In this document: piece by piece, positions 1 to 8,518 of the stretch
How positions within the stretch are numbered: the stretch's first letter is position 1
Layout: every line of letters begins with the position of its first letter
Assembly: GCF_003515705.1 (NCBI RefSeq)
Contig: NZ_QWEH01000001.1
Location: 186,001-250,000 of the forward strand
Direction of reading: 5' to 3'
DNA length: 64,000 nt
Source: Oceanobacillus profundus
GTDB lineage: Bacteria > Bacillota > Bacilli > Bacillales > Amphibacillaceae
Notes under the pieces: model-generated
What the model was told of the DNA's origin: nothing
Database searches by the model: none
The model's input: only the letters and a program-made list of their open reading frames with translations
Made by a program: the position numbers and the translations under genes

Positions 1-190
1 GAAATCGAAAAGATTCGATCACTTATAAAGCGTATGAGCGTCCGAACGGGAGAAAATTGAATGGGTTCGGTCACTCATGAAGCGTATGATCGCCCGAACG
101 GGAGAAGGTCGAATCGTTTAGGTCACTCATAAAGTTGATGACTGTCCAAACGGGAGAAAATCGAATAAATTTGGTCACTCACAAATTCGA
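1..190. repeat. Tandem repeat array, 52-bp period, about 3.7 copies
   Basis: Units start near 1, 52, 104 and 156, each beginning GAAAATCGAAT-like and carrying GGTCACTCATAAAG and TCCGAACGGGA in fixed positions. The period of 52 is not a multiple of three, and the copies are contiguous, so it is neither coding nor CRISPR. It lies directly upstream of phnH. The remaining 80 bases before phnH are AT-rich and show no clear promoter or Pho box that I would defend. Confidence 0.85.
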
Positions 191-271
191 ATACTAGAGA
201 TATTTAATTACTTAAATACAATTATCAAAGCTTTTATTTCCTTTTCATTAAAGTCAGACAGGAGAGATACG

Positions 272-871
272 ATGGCTATTGATCACGTGCACGATTTGCA
301 GTTTGTCTACAAAAAAATATTGGATAGTATGTCACGGCCAGGAAAAATTGCATCGCTTCAAACGTTGGCAGGCCGCAATGATTACAATCTGCAAATGCTT
401 GATGCAACGTTACTTACAATTATGACCCTTCTCGATCGAGAGGTGACATTTCATGTACTTATGGACAACGGACAAAACTTACCCGAAAAAATTTCGGAAT
501 ATACATTAGCAACCCATACAACAATCGATAAAGCAGACTTTGTCATCGTTCTAAAAGGAACACCAGAGACAGCAATTACCAATGCGATGGCGCAATGTAA
601 GAAAGGGAGCTTAATTGATCCACATGCATCGGCTACTTGGATCATCGAAAGCGCATTTAGCGACGTACATGAAGGCGAGCTTATGTTAACAGGCCCTGGA
701 ATAAAAGATCAAACGAAGCTGCAAACAGCGCTCACACCAGCTGTGTGGCAGGCGAGAAATGTCTGTGTGGCGGAATATCCATTAGGAATTGATTTGATGT
801 TGACAGATGAAGGTTTACAGGTTGTTTGCATACCTCGGACAACGAAGGTCGACATGATGGAGGTGGAATAG
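272..871 (+). CDS. phnH: PhnH, carbon-phosphorus lyase core subunit
   Basis: PhnH is part of the PhnGHIJ core complex that makes ribose-1-phosphonate 5-triphosphate and cleaves the C-P bond. The 199-residue protein has the family-typical N-terminal helix with SMSRPGK at residues 19-25 and is close to the usual length of about 195. ATG at 272 follows an AGGAGAG ribosome site at 259-266. The stop abuts phnI with no gap. It is the first gene in the window of a 12-kb phosphonate operon. PhnG, normally the preceding gene, would lie beyond the left edge or be missing, because 1-271 holds repeats and no gene. The call by recognition of the family is firm. Confidence 0.92.
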   Translation: MAIDHVHDLQFVYKKILDSMSRPGKIASLQTLAGRNDYNLQMLDATLLTIMTLLDREVTFHVLMDNGQNLPEKISEYTLATHTTIDKADFVIVLKGTPETAITNAMAQCKKGSLIDPHASATWIIESAFSDVHEGELMLTGPGIKDQTKLQTALTPAVWQARNVCVAEYPLGIDLMLTDEGLQVVCIPRTTKVDMMEVE

Positions 872-1987
872 ATGGGTTATGTTGCAGTAAAGGGTGGAAC
901 GAAGGCGATTGATGCTTCCATCGAGCGTCTAACATTTGAACGGTTGAAGAATCAGGAAATCATTGAAATTGAGACAATCATGGCTACAATGAAAAGTCTG
1001 ATTGACCAAATTATGTCAGAGAGCAGTTTGTATTCCCCGTATTTGGCAGCACTTGCTATTAAACAAGCAGAGGGAAGCATGGAAGAAGCTGTCTTTTTAA
1101 TGCGAGCACATCGCTCGACATTACCTAGACTCTATTACAGTCAAGCAGTTGAATCCGAAACAATGCTTGTGGAACGACGGATCTCTGCTAGTTTTAAAGA
1201 TATTCCTGGTGGGCAGATCCTTGGCGCGACAAAGGATTACACGCATCGTTTACTAGACTTTGAGCTACTGGAGGAAGACCCTGCAGAAAATGAAGCGTGG
1301 CTATCCAACTATCAAAAAGCATCAGAAGCAGTAAAAGCATCCGATGAGTTAGAATTTTTTCCGAAAGTAGTAGATTACTTGCGGGAAGAGGGCTTATTTG
1401 AAAACTACGAAAGAGATAATACAGATCCAGTCGATATTACGAAGCAAAGCATAGCGTTTCCGGCTTCACGAAGTGCTCGTTTGCAAGTGTTAACGAGAGG
1501 ACAGACAGGTGCAGTGACAGCATTGGGCTATGCTTCGCTGCGAGGATATGGGCAAGTCCATCCAACTGTTGGAGAAGTGCGTGTTGGCAGCTTGCCGATC
1601 TATGTTGCACATCCAAATGAAGGTGAGCAGGATGAGGAGGATGCATTCTACATCGGTGAAATCCAAGTAACCGAGGTCGAGTCGTTTGTTCCGGTTACAA
1701 AAAAGAACGACGCGAATGAGCAGGAACTGGAATTTGAAATAGGCTACGGTATTTGCTACGGCCAAAATGAAACAAAGGCAATAGCGATGAGTATTTTAGA
1801 TCAATGCCTGGAGCATCCAGAATCCAGTTTTCCGACACACGATGAAGAATTTGTTTTATTACATATTGATTCGGTGGAAGCTACAGGATTTATATCGCAT
1901 TTAAAATTGCCGCATTATGTTACATTCCAATCGAAATTGGATAGTATCCGTAACGTCAAGAAAGGGGGACATACAGATGAAAACTAA
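872..1987 (+). CDS. phnI: PhnI, C-P lyase nucleosidase subunit
   Basis: PhnI displaces adenine from ATP with a phosphonate, in complex with PhnG, PhnH and PhnL, to give ribose-1-phosphonate 5-triphosphate. The 371-residue protein starts MGYVAVKGG, the characteristic PhnI opening, and keeps the GYGQVHPTVGEVRVG block and the GYGICYGQNETKAIAM block near residues 226-240 and 290-306. Length is close to the E. coli protein (about 354). Its Shine-Dalgarno (GGAGGTGG) lies inside the end of phnH, and its last 11 bases overlap phnJ, so the three core subunits are translationally coupled. Confidence 0.95.
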   Translation: MGYVAVKGGTKAIDASIERLTFERLKNQEIIEIETIMATMKSLIDQIMSESSLYSPYLAALAIKQAEGSMEEAVFLMRAHRSTLPRLYYSQAVESETMLVERRISASFKDIPGGQILGATKDYTHRLLDFELLEEDPAENEAWLSNYQKASEAVKASDELEFFPKVVDYLREEGLFENYERDNTDPVDITKQSIAFPASRSARLQVLTRGQTGAVTALGYASLRGYGQVHPTVGEVRVGSLPIYVAHPNEGEQDEEDAFYIGEIQVTEVESFVPVTKKNDANEQELEFEIGYGICYGQNETKAIAMSILDQCLEHPESSFPTHDEEFVLLHIDSVEATGFISHLKLPHYVTFQSKLDSIRNVKKGGHTDEN

Positions 1988-2843
1988 ATCCCATTTTGCA
2001 TTTTTTGATGAAGGCTCGAAAAAGGAAATTCGCCGATCGATTTTAAAGGCTATTGCGATACCAGGGTATCAAGTGCCATTTGCTTCGAGAGAAATGCCGA
2101 TTGCACGTGGCTGGGGAACTGGAGGACTGCAAATCACCTTATCAATTATTGGAAAAAATGACGTATTAAAAGTGATTGACCAAGGTGCAGATGAATCCGT
2201 GAATGCTGTCAGCATCAAGAAGTTAGTGCAATCGACGACTGGAGTGGAGCTTGTGGAAAGAACGCAGGAGGCAAGTATTATTCAGTCCCGACACCGGATT
2301 CCGGAAGTGCCGCTCACTCCTGAGCAAATTCTGGTCTTGCAGGTTCCAGAACCAGAACCATTGAGGCGTGTCGAAAAAAGTGCATACAAAACAAAAATCC
2401 TCCATTCGGAAAATGATTATAGTGGTGCATGGCTTATGCTATTTGAACAAATTATGAAGTACGGGAGAACGGCTACAGGGGCAGACCATCCTGTGTACGT
2501 GAATAACCGCTATGTGATGGCGCCGAGTCCGATTCCAAGATACGATAATCCGAAAATGCATCAGTCGGAAGCATTGATTTTACTTGGTGCAGGGAGAGAG
2601 AAGAAAATTTATGCAATCCCACCTTATACGGATGTGGAGTCGCTTGCTTTTGATGACTATCCATTTGCAGTAGAAACCTTTACCGGAAAGAGCTGTCATT
2701 TATGCGGTGCGGAGGATGTCTTTTTAGATGAGTTGGTTGATCCGGCTACAAACGAAACGATCTATCAATGCAATGATACGAGCTATTGCATTGAACGGTT
2801 AAATAAGAAAGAGGAAGTCGAGGTGGAGACAAGCCATGCATGA
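1977..2843 (+). CDS. phnJ: PhnJ, radical-SAM C-P lyase
   Basis: PhnJ is the catalytic subunit: a 4Fe-4S radical-SAM enzyme that turns ribose-1-phosphonate 5-phosphate into the 1,2-cyclic phosphate plus alkane. The 288-residue protein shows the special cysteine pattern C-x2-C-x21-C-x5-C at Cys240, 243, 265 and 271, the same spacing as the E. coli cluster ligands and active cysteine. The PGYQVPF block near residue 30 carries the conserved glycine region used for the glycyl radical. I chose ATG 1977, preceded by AAAGGGGGA, over an in-frame ATG 60 bases upstream that would extend far into phnI and gives no PhnJ-like sequence. Confidence 0.97.
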   Translation: MKTKSHFAFFDEGSKKEIRRSILKAIAIPGYQVPFASREMPIARGWGTGGLQITLSIIGKNDVLKVIDQGADESVNAVSIKKLVQSTTGVELVERTQEASIIQSRHRIPEVPLTPEQILVLQVPEPEPLRRVEKSAYKTKILHSENDYSGAWLMLFEQIMKYGRTATGADHPVYVNNRYVMAPSPIPRYDNPKMHQSEALILLGAGREKKIYAIPPYTDVESLAFDDYPFAVETFTGKSCHLCGAEDVFLDELVDPATNETIYQCNDTSYCIERLNKKEEVEVETSHA

Positions 2844-3672
2844 AGAGCCTCTATTGAAGGTGAGAAATTTACAAAAGCAGTTTGGCGATGGATGCAGCAG
2901 ATGTAAGGAAAGACAGAACTTAGAAAAAAATTACTGTCCAAATTGCGGGACTGTCTATGCTTGTCATGATATTTCATTTGATTTATTCGCCGGGGAAATC
3001 CTTGGAATTGTCGGGGAAAGCGGCAGTGGCAAATCGACGATGATGCAGTGCTTGTATTTTGATGCGGAGGTCACATCTGGAGCAGCATACATTGATGGTG
3101 GACCAGGTTCAGCCGAACAGAATGTATTTGAACTGTCGTCCCAGCAGAAGCGTTACATTCGCAATCATCAGTATGGCATGGTTTATCAAAATCCCGTGCA
3201 TGGATTAAAAATGAATTTTTCCTCGGTTGGAAATATAGCGGAAAAGCTCATTGCAGCTGGGAAACGGAATGTATCCGAGATGGAGGAAACTAGTAAAAGC
3301 TTACTGCAAAATGTACATATTCCGCTGTTTCGAATGAAGGAAGAGCCGAGGAATTTCTCGGGTGGCATGCAGCAGCGCGTGCAAATTGCCAAGGCGCTGT
3401 CAAATAACCCGCCAATTTTATTTTTAGATGAAGTAACCACTGGTCTTGATCTATCTGTGCAAGCAAATGTGCTCGATCTTATTAAGAAAATTCAGCGTGA
3501 GCTTGGAATTAGCATGATCGTTGTTTCCCATGATTTAGCGGTTATCCGCATGCTGGCGGATCGTACGATTGTGATGCTGAATGGTTCCATTATTGAGGAA
3601 GGTCTGACAGATCAAATCTTAGAGGATCCGCAGCATGCATATACTCAGCAATTGGTTTACTCATTACTTTAG
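2836..3672 (+). CDS. phnK: PhnK, ABC-type ATPase of the C-P lyase complex, with CxxC/CxxC insert
   Basis: PhnK is an ABC-family ATPase that docks on the PhnGHIJ core instead of a membrane permease. The 278-residue protein has Walker A at 60-68 (GESGSGKST), the signature FSGGM at 174-178 and Walker B LFLDE ending at 199. In the position of the usual short A-loop it carries an insert with Cys20-x2-Cys23-x10-Cys34-x2-Cys37, a likely zinc ribbon; the E. coli protein as I recall it has no such cysteines. It overlaps phnJ by 8 bases. After it, 57 bases separate it from phnM. Confidence 0.93.
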   Translation: MHEEPLLKVRNLQKQFGDGCSRCKERQNLEKNYCPNCGTVYACHDISFDLFAGEILGIVGESGSGKSTMMQCLYFDAEVTSGAAYIDGGPGSAEQNVFELSSQQKRYIRNHQYGMVYQNPVHGLKMNFSSVGNIAEKLIAAGKRNVSEMEETSKSLLQNVHIPLFRMKEEPRNFSGGMQQRVQIAKALSNNPPILFLDEVTTGLDLSVQANVLDLIKKIQRELGISMIVVSHDLAVIRMLADRTIVMLNGSIIEEGLTDQILEDPQHAYTQQLVYSLL

Positions 3673-3729
3673 AAGCTGTTCAAAAAGTCCGGTATCCTTT
3701 TGAACTCTTATTTATAGGGAGGAACGTTG

Positions 3730-4914
3730 ATGGTTCTTATCATTCATAATGGAAAAATTGTAACAGAAAATGAAATTTTAGAAGGATATGCAGTGGTTGT
3801 GAGCGGTGAAATCATTCAGGAAATTACCCCAGAAGAAAAGCTATCTGAATATCCGAATGCCAAGTGGATTGATGCAAACGGAGGCTACATTTCCCCGGGC
3901 TTTATCGACATTCATTCCGATTATATTGAAGGAATTGTCTCACCAAGACCAACAAGCATGATGGATGTCAATATTAGCTTGCGTGAAGCAGAGAAAATCC
4001 TAATTAGCCATGGAATTACAACAATGTTTCATTCGCTATCCTTTTATCGCGAGGATGTTTTTACCCATAAACCGATGCGCTACCCGAAAAATGTTCAGCG
4101 TCTAGTCGATGCGATTGATGCGACACATAATGAATTGCGCTTGATTCGCCACCGTCTGCACGCACGCTTTGAAATCGATAATATTGATGAAGTGGATCGT
4201 CTTGTTGAAAATATTGAAAATGACAAGGTGCATTTATTATCGTTTATGGATCATACGCCAGGTCAAGGACAGTACAGAGATTTAGAAGTGTACAGGGAAA
4301 CGTTAAAAGGCTATCGCGATATCTCTGATTCCGATGTGCAAACCATCATCGCAGAACGCCAAAACAGTACTTTTATGACGATTGAAAAAATAAAAGAAGT
4401 TGCGGAGATAGCTTTAGCGAAAGGTATTGCCGTTGCCTCCCACGACGATGATGATGTTGCTAAGATTGATTTAGTAAAATCCTTTGGAACGACGATTAGT
4501 GAATTTCCGATTACATTGGAGGTCGCTAAAAAGGCTAAGGAAATGGGATTGCAGACTGTTGCTGGGGCTCCAAATGTGCTGTTAGGCGGCTCGCATTCTG
4601 GAAATTTATCAGCAGCAGAAGCAATCAAGCATGGCTGTATTGACATTCTTTGCAGTGATTATTATCCAGCTGCATTACTCCATGCAATCTTCGAATTACA
4701 CGAAAAGCATCATTATGATTTACATGAAATGTTCCGGATGGTCACGATTAATCCAGCTAGAGCGGTACGGATGGATGATGAGCTTGGCTCCATTAAACCT
4801 GGTAAAAAAGCGGATCTCTTAATTATTGAGCGAATGGATGATGGCTATCCGATGCTGACCATGACAATGGTAAACGGAGCAGTTATCACGACGACGAACT
4901 ACCGATTGAACTAA
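3730..4914 (+). CDS. phnM: PhnM, ribose-1-phosphonate triphosphate diphosphohydrolase
   Basis: PhnM removes pyrophosphate from ribose-1-phosphonate 5-triphosphate, producing the PhnJ substrate. The 394-residue amidohydrolase keeps the metal-site motifs HSDYIE (after GFID, around residue 60), the HRLHARFE histidine block near 140, the SHDDDD block near 238 and GGSHSGNLS near 289. I chose ATG 3730 after the GGGAGGAACG ribosome site; TTG three bases upstream is also possible. Placing phnM before phnL reverses the usual phnK-L-M order of enteric operons. Confidence 0.95.
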   Translation: MVLIIHNGKIVTENEILEGYAVVVSGEIIQEITPEEKLSEYPNAKWIDANGGYISPGFIDIHSDYIEGIVSPRPTSMMDVNISLREAEKILISHGITTMFHSLSFYREDVFTHKPMRYPKNVQRLVDAIDATHNELRLIRHRLHARFEIDNIDEVDRLVENIENDKVHLLSFMDHTPGQGQYRDLEVYRETLKGYRDISDSDVQTIIAERQNSTFMTIEKIKEVAEIALAKGIAVASHDDDDVAKIDLVKSFGTTISEFPITLEVAKKAKEMGLQTVAGAPNVLLGGSHSGNLSAAEAIKHGCIDILCSDYYPAALLHAIFELHEKHHYDLHEMFRMVTINPARAVRMDDELGSIKPGKKADLLIIERMDDGYPMLTMTMVNGAVITTTNYRLN

Positions 4915-4930
4915 AAGGAGGGTAGCTAAC

Positions 4931-5650
4931 ATGACAATGCTTGACGTGAATGATTTTGGCAAGAGGTTCACAATTCATCATTTAAATAAAACAATGCAAG
5001 CAGTAGAACAGGTTAATTTTTCTATAGAGAAAGGTGAATTTATTGGGATTGTTGGTAAAAGTGGCAGCGGAAAATCGACTATTTTAAAAAGCATTTATCG
5101 TTCCTATTTACCAGATGCAGGCGAAATTATGTATGATTCTGCACGGTTTGGAAGGATTGATTTATGCCAAGCGACAGAACGACAAATGCTTTATTTAAGG
5201 AAATATGAGATCGGCTATGTGTCGCAATTTTTAAATGTGATGCCACGAACGACATCAAGACAGCTTGTGGAAAAGGCGCTCCTTGAGATGGGAGAAACGG
5301 AATCAGTTGCACAGATTGAAGCGGAAAAGGCGTTAATCCATTTTGAATTGGATCCAAAACTTTGGGATACGTACCCGAACACCTTTTCAGGCGGAGAAAA
5401 ACTGCGATTAAATATAGCAATGGCAACGGTGAAAAAACCACGACTTTTATTGCTCGATGAGCCGACTGCAAGCTTGGACCAGCAATCGAAGCTAAAGGTA
5501 CGTGAAATTATTGAAAAATTAAAAGCAAATGGCACGACGCTCGTAGGGATATTCCATGATATTGAATTTATGGAGGGACTCTGCGATAAGGTCTACGATA
5601 TGCGGGCAGGTAAGCTTCTTGCCGAAGCTGGTGTTACGAATGAAGGTTGA
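4931..5650 (+). CDS. phnL: PhnL, ABC-type ATPase of the C-P lyase system
   Basis: PhnL is the second ABC-like ATPase of the system and is needed for the nucleosidase step with PhnGHI. The 239-residue protein has Walker A GKSGSGKST at 42-50, the signature FSGGEKLRL, and Walker B LLLLDEPTASLD. Length matches the family (about 226-240). The ribosome site AAAGGAGGG overlaps the end of phnM. Its last 11 bases overlap the following phosphodiesterase gene. Confidence 0.93.
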   Translation: MTMLDVNDFGKRFTIHHLNKTMQAVEQVNFSIEKGEFIGIVGKSGSGKSTILKSIYRSYLPDAGEIMYDSARFGRIDLCQATERQMLYLRKYEIGYVSQFLNVMPRTTSRQLVEKALLEMGETESVAQIEAEKALIHFELDPKLWDTYPNTFSGGEKLRLNIAMATVKKPRLLLLDEPTASLDQQSKLKVREIIEKLKANGTTLVGIFHDIEFMEGLCDKVYDMRAGKLLAEAGVTNEG

Positions 5651-6446
5651 TTTACATGTCCATAGCACATATTCCGATGGATCCGATTCGATTGAAATGG
5701 TGATGCGTGAAGCACAGTTGAATGGTGTAACACATCTTAGCTTTGTGGATCATGATACGACAGCGGGATTGCTTGAAACACAACGCTTAGGAGAGCATTA
5801 TGGAATTGAGGTTATTCCTGGAATCGAGATTTCAGCTTACGACTTTAAGCGAGATCTTAAAGTGCATATTCTGGGATATAACTATCAGCCAGAAGCACGT
5901 CATATTAAACAGCTCTGTGATTCGCTTTTAAAACGTCGTCATGCACACACGCTTTGGCAAATCGAGCAGATCAAGAAGGTCGGGTTTAGACTCGATTTAG
6001 ATACGATAAGCAAAGCCGCAAAGCCAAGTGAAACAATCTATAAGCAGCATGTGATGCAGCAGCTAACAAGTGCTTCTTATTCATCCGATGCCTATCAATC
6101 GCTCTACAAGAGGCTTTTTAAAGGAGACGGGCCAGCAGCAGGCGATATCGAATATGTCGATGCTTTTGATGCTGTTCGTGCAGTGGTCGCGGATGGCGGG
6201 ATTGCGGTTGTAGCACATCCAGGGCAATTGGATTCCTATGAACTGATACCAGAACTTATAGAGGTTGGATTAGGTGGCATTGAACGTAATCATATAGATC
6301 ACGATGAACAGGACGTGTTAAAAGTTGAATCATTAGCGAATCAATATCAGCTGATAATGACTGGTGGCACAGACTATCATGGTTCATTTGGAAAGAGTGT
6401 TCAGATAGGAAATATAACGAGCCCGATAAACCTATTATTTAGTTAG
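5640..6446 (+). CDS. PHP-family cyclic phosphodiesterase of the phosphonate operon (PhnPP-like)
   Basis: This 268-residue protein is a PHP-domain phosphoesterase with a full set of metal motifs: HVH at residues 6-8, FVDHDT, a glutamate in GIEIS, AHPG, and GTDYH near the C-terminus. Its place as the last C-P lyase gene, overlapping phnL by 11 bases, suggests it handles the ribose 1,2-cyclic phosphate made by PhnJ. A PHP enzyme from Eggerthella lenta (PhnPP) is known to hydrolyse both ester bonds of that cyclic phosphate. It would then replace PhnP, a metallo-beta-lactamase fold, and PhnN; neither is present here. ATG 5640 gives MKVDLHVH, the normal start of the family; upstream starts lie within phnL. 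Confidence 0.82.
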   Translation: MKVDLHVHSTYSDGSDSIEMVMREAQLNGVTHLSFVDHDTTAGLLETQRLGEHYGIEVIPGIEISAYDFKRDLKVHILGYNYQPEARHIKQLCDSLLKRRHAHTLWQIEQIKKVGFRLDLDTISKAAKPSETIYKQHVMQQLTSASYSSDAYQSLYKRLFKGDGPAAGDIEYVDAFDAVRAVVADGGIAVVAHPGQLDSYELIPELIEVGLGGIERNHIDHDEQDVLKVESLANQYQLIMTGGTDYHGSFGKSVQIGNITSPINLLFS

Positions 6447-6518
6447 TTTGAATTATCTTAAGATACTGTTAAAACAATGTAAATAGCCTATTTTTTTGAA
6501 AAAATTATGTTTTAATAG

Positions 6519-6587
6519 TAGCTGTGCAGGTAGGGGTTGAATGAAACATTAACAATCCTTATGCGTGAATGTTATGCTGCACATCTA
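6519..6587 (+). other. Long imperfect stem in the leader of phnD
   Basis: TAGCTGTGCAG at 6519-6529 pairs with CTGCACATCTA at 6577-6587 with one mismatch, enclosing a 47-base loop, just ahead of the phnD ribosome site at 6601. There is no T-run, so it is not a terminator. It could set apart phnD expression or be an mRNA stabiliser. Confidence 0.4.
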
Positions 6588-6615
6588 AATTTAAAAGGTG
6601 AAGGAGAACTCATTC

Positions 6616-7656
6616 ATGAAGAAGAACTGGTATTTAGTAGGAATGCTCGCTTTAGTACTTGTAATGCTTGCGGCTTGTTCTGGCGGAACAGCTTCAGGTG
6701 AGGATGGAGAAGTAGATGATGTCATTGATATTGTTTGGTATCCGAATGAATCTGGTAATGATATGAAATCTTCGCGTGATGAAATTGGACGAGTGATCGA
6801 AGAAGCAACAGATAAGGAAGTAGAACACCATCTAACAACCGATTATGCGATTGCAATTGAAACACTTGTTAACAATAATGCAGATGTTGCGTTTATGGGT
6901 GCAGTTGGATACATTGAGGCTAAAAATGGAAATGATGCGGTAGAACCTTTAGTCGTTCCATCTGGTGAATCTGGTACATTAGACGATGCGATTTACTATA
7001 GCTGGTTAGCAGTAAACGTGGATGAGCAAGATAATTTTAAAGTAGACGGTGAGTTTTCACTAGATACAATTGCTGATAAACCTTTCTCTTTTGTGTCAAA
7101 CAGTTCAACTTCCGGGTTTGTCGTACCATCCTCTGGAATCATTGAACATTTCAGTGAGCAAGAAGAATATGCAGATTTAACTGGGGAGGATCTAATGGAA
7201 GGTGGTCCATTATTCTCTCAAGTATTATTTGGTGGGTCACACCAAGGTTCGGCAGTTAATCTTTTAAATAACTCTGCTGAAGTAGCAGCGTTCTGTGATA
7301 CATGCGTAGAAAACTATGTAGAGCTTGTTGAAGGGGAAGCAAACACACCTGGAGCTGTTTATCGTGTGAAAGACGATGCTGCAGAACCATTCAATACAGT
7401 TGCTGGTAAAGAATTTGTTTTAATGAGCGTAACACCAGTATTGAATGCACCATTTGCCGCAAATATGGATGTATTAGGACAAGAGGATTTTGATATATTG
7501 CAAGAACTATTTTCTTCAGATGAGATTGCAAATAACGAACAAATCTTTGTACCGGAAGATTCTGGTGAGTCTGGATTATTCTTTAAATCAGGTGAGGAAC
7601 GATTTATTCCTGTTGAAGATTCCTGGTTTGACCCAATTCGTGAGCTTTCAGAATAA
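6616..7656 (+). CDS. phnD: PhnD, phosphonate-binding lipoprotein
   Basis: Extracytoplasmic binding protein of the phosphonate ABC importer. The 346-residue precursor has a signal peptide with lipobox LAAC and lipidated Cys21, then the PhnD fold with VWYPNESG near the start of the mature part and the GAVGYIEAK and SNSSTSGFVVPS blocks that line the phosphonate site. ATG 6616 lies 9 bases after AAGGAG; an upstream GTG at 6598 would precede the ribosome site. It comes after the lyase genes and before phnC, separated from phnC by a hairpin. Confidence 0.93.
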   Translation: MKKNWYLVGMLALVLVMLAACSGGTASGEDGEVDDVIDIVWYPNESGNDMKSSRDEIGRVIEEATDKEVEHHLTTDYAIAIETLVNNNADVAFMGAVGYIEAKNGNDAVEPLVVPSGESGTLDDAIYYSWLAVNVDEQDNFKVDGEFSLDTIADKPFSFVSNSSTSGFVVPSSGIIEHFSEQEEYADLTGEDLMEGGPLFSQVLFGGSHQGSAVNLLNNSAEVAAFCDTCVENYVELVEGEANTPGAVYRVKDDAAEPFNTVAGKEFVLMSVTPVLNAPFAANMDVLGQEDFDILQELFSSDEIANNEQIFVPEDSGESGLFFKSGEERFIPVEDSWFDPIRELSE

Positions 7657-7674
7657 GTAGATTACACATGGAGA

Positions 7675-7714
7675 TAGAGTGTGCATAAGGTTGAATGCAT
7701 ACTCTATTTTACTA
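7675..7714 (+). terminator. Hairpin with T-run between phnD and phnC (attenuator)
   Basis: TAGAGTGTGCAT at 7675-7686 pairs with ATGCATACTCTA at 7695-7706, followed by TTTTAC. Lying between the binding protein and the rest of the transporter, it probably lets phnD be made in excess over phnCEE by partial termination or mRNA protection. Confidence 0.65.
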
Positions 7715-7740
7715 AATAGGTGACAAAGGAGCGGAAAAAC

Positions 7741-8505
7741 ATGTCATTACTACAAGTAGAAGGACTTGGGAAATCGTATAACTTAGAAACAAAAGTATTA
7801 AAAGATGTTAATTTTACTGTGGAAACTGGTGAGTTTGTTTCGGTTATTGGTCCATCTGGTGCAGGGAAATCTACACTATTACGTTGCATCAATCGGATGG
7901 TTGAAATCAATGAGGGGAAGGTAATTTTCAATAACCTAGATGTCGGATCACTAAAGAAAAAAGACTTGCGGAAATTGCGTACTGACATCGGGATGGTATT
8001 TCAGCACTATAATCTAGTGCCACGTTTAACCGTAATTGAGAATGTCCTTCATGGTAGGTTTGGCTACAAAACAACCTTACAAGGCGTGTTAGGACGATTT
8101 AGTGAAGAGGAGAAGGAACAGGCCTTTTTCTTGCTTCAGAAGCTTGGAATTGAAGAGCATGCGTATAAGCGCTGTGACCAATTAAGTGGTGGGCAGCAGC
8201 AGCGCGTTGGCATTTGCCGTGCACTGATCCAAGATCCAAAGCTTATTCTCTGCGATGAGCCAATTGCCTCTTTGGACCCCAATTCCTCCAAGGTTATTAT
8301 GGATCACTTAAAGTCAATCACAAATGACTTAGGCATCACCTGTCTAGTAAATCTACACCAAGTAGAGGTTGCCCAAGACTATTCGGATCGAATTATTGGG
8401 CTGAGAAAAGGCGAAATTGTGTTTGATGGAAAAAGTGCTCTTCTGCGTGAGGAACAAATTAATCATATCTACGGTACGGAACGACGAGAATTAATTACGG
8501 TATAA
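7741..8505 (+). CDS. phnC: PhnC, phosphonate importer ATPase
   Basis: ATP-binding subunit of the phosphonate ABC importer. The 254-residue protein has Walker A GPSGAGKST at 37-45, the signature LSGGQQQRV, and CDEPIASLDP as Walker B and D-loop. ATG 7741 is 8 bases after AAAGGAGCG. Its stop overlaps the ribosome site of phnE1. Confidence 0.94.
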   Translation: MSLLQVEGLGKSYNLETKVLKDVNFTVETGEFVSVIGPSGAGKSTLLRCINRMVEINEGKVIFNNLDVGSLKKKDLRKLRTDIGMVFQHYNLVPRLTVIENVLHGRFGYKTTLQGVLGRFSEEEKEQAFFLLQKLGIEEHAYKRCDQLSGGQQQRVGICRALIQDPKLILCDEPIASLDPNSSKVIMDHLKSITNDLGITCLVNLHQVEVAQDYSDRIIGLRKGEIVFDGKSALLREEQINHIYGTERRELITV

Positions 8506-8518
8506 GGAGCAATTAAGC

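Noticed and set aside
1-190. Possible CRISPR array
   Set aside because: The copies are contiguous and similar along the whole period; there are no unique spacers. The same holds for 17270-17527.
190-271. Pho box upstream of phnH
   Set aside because: TTAATT/TTAAAT-like hexamers are present, but the 11-base spacing and the ACA ends are missing.
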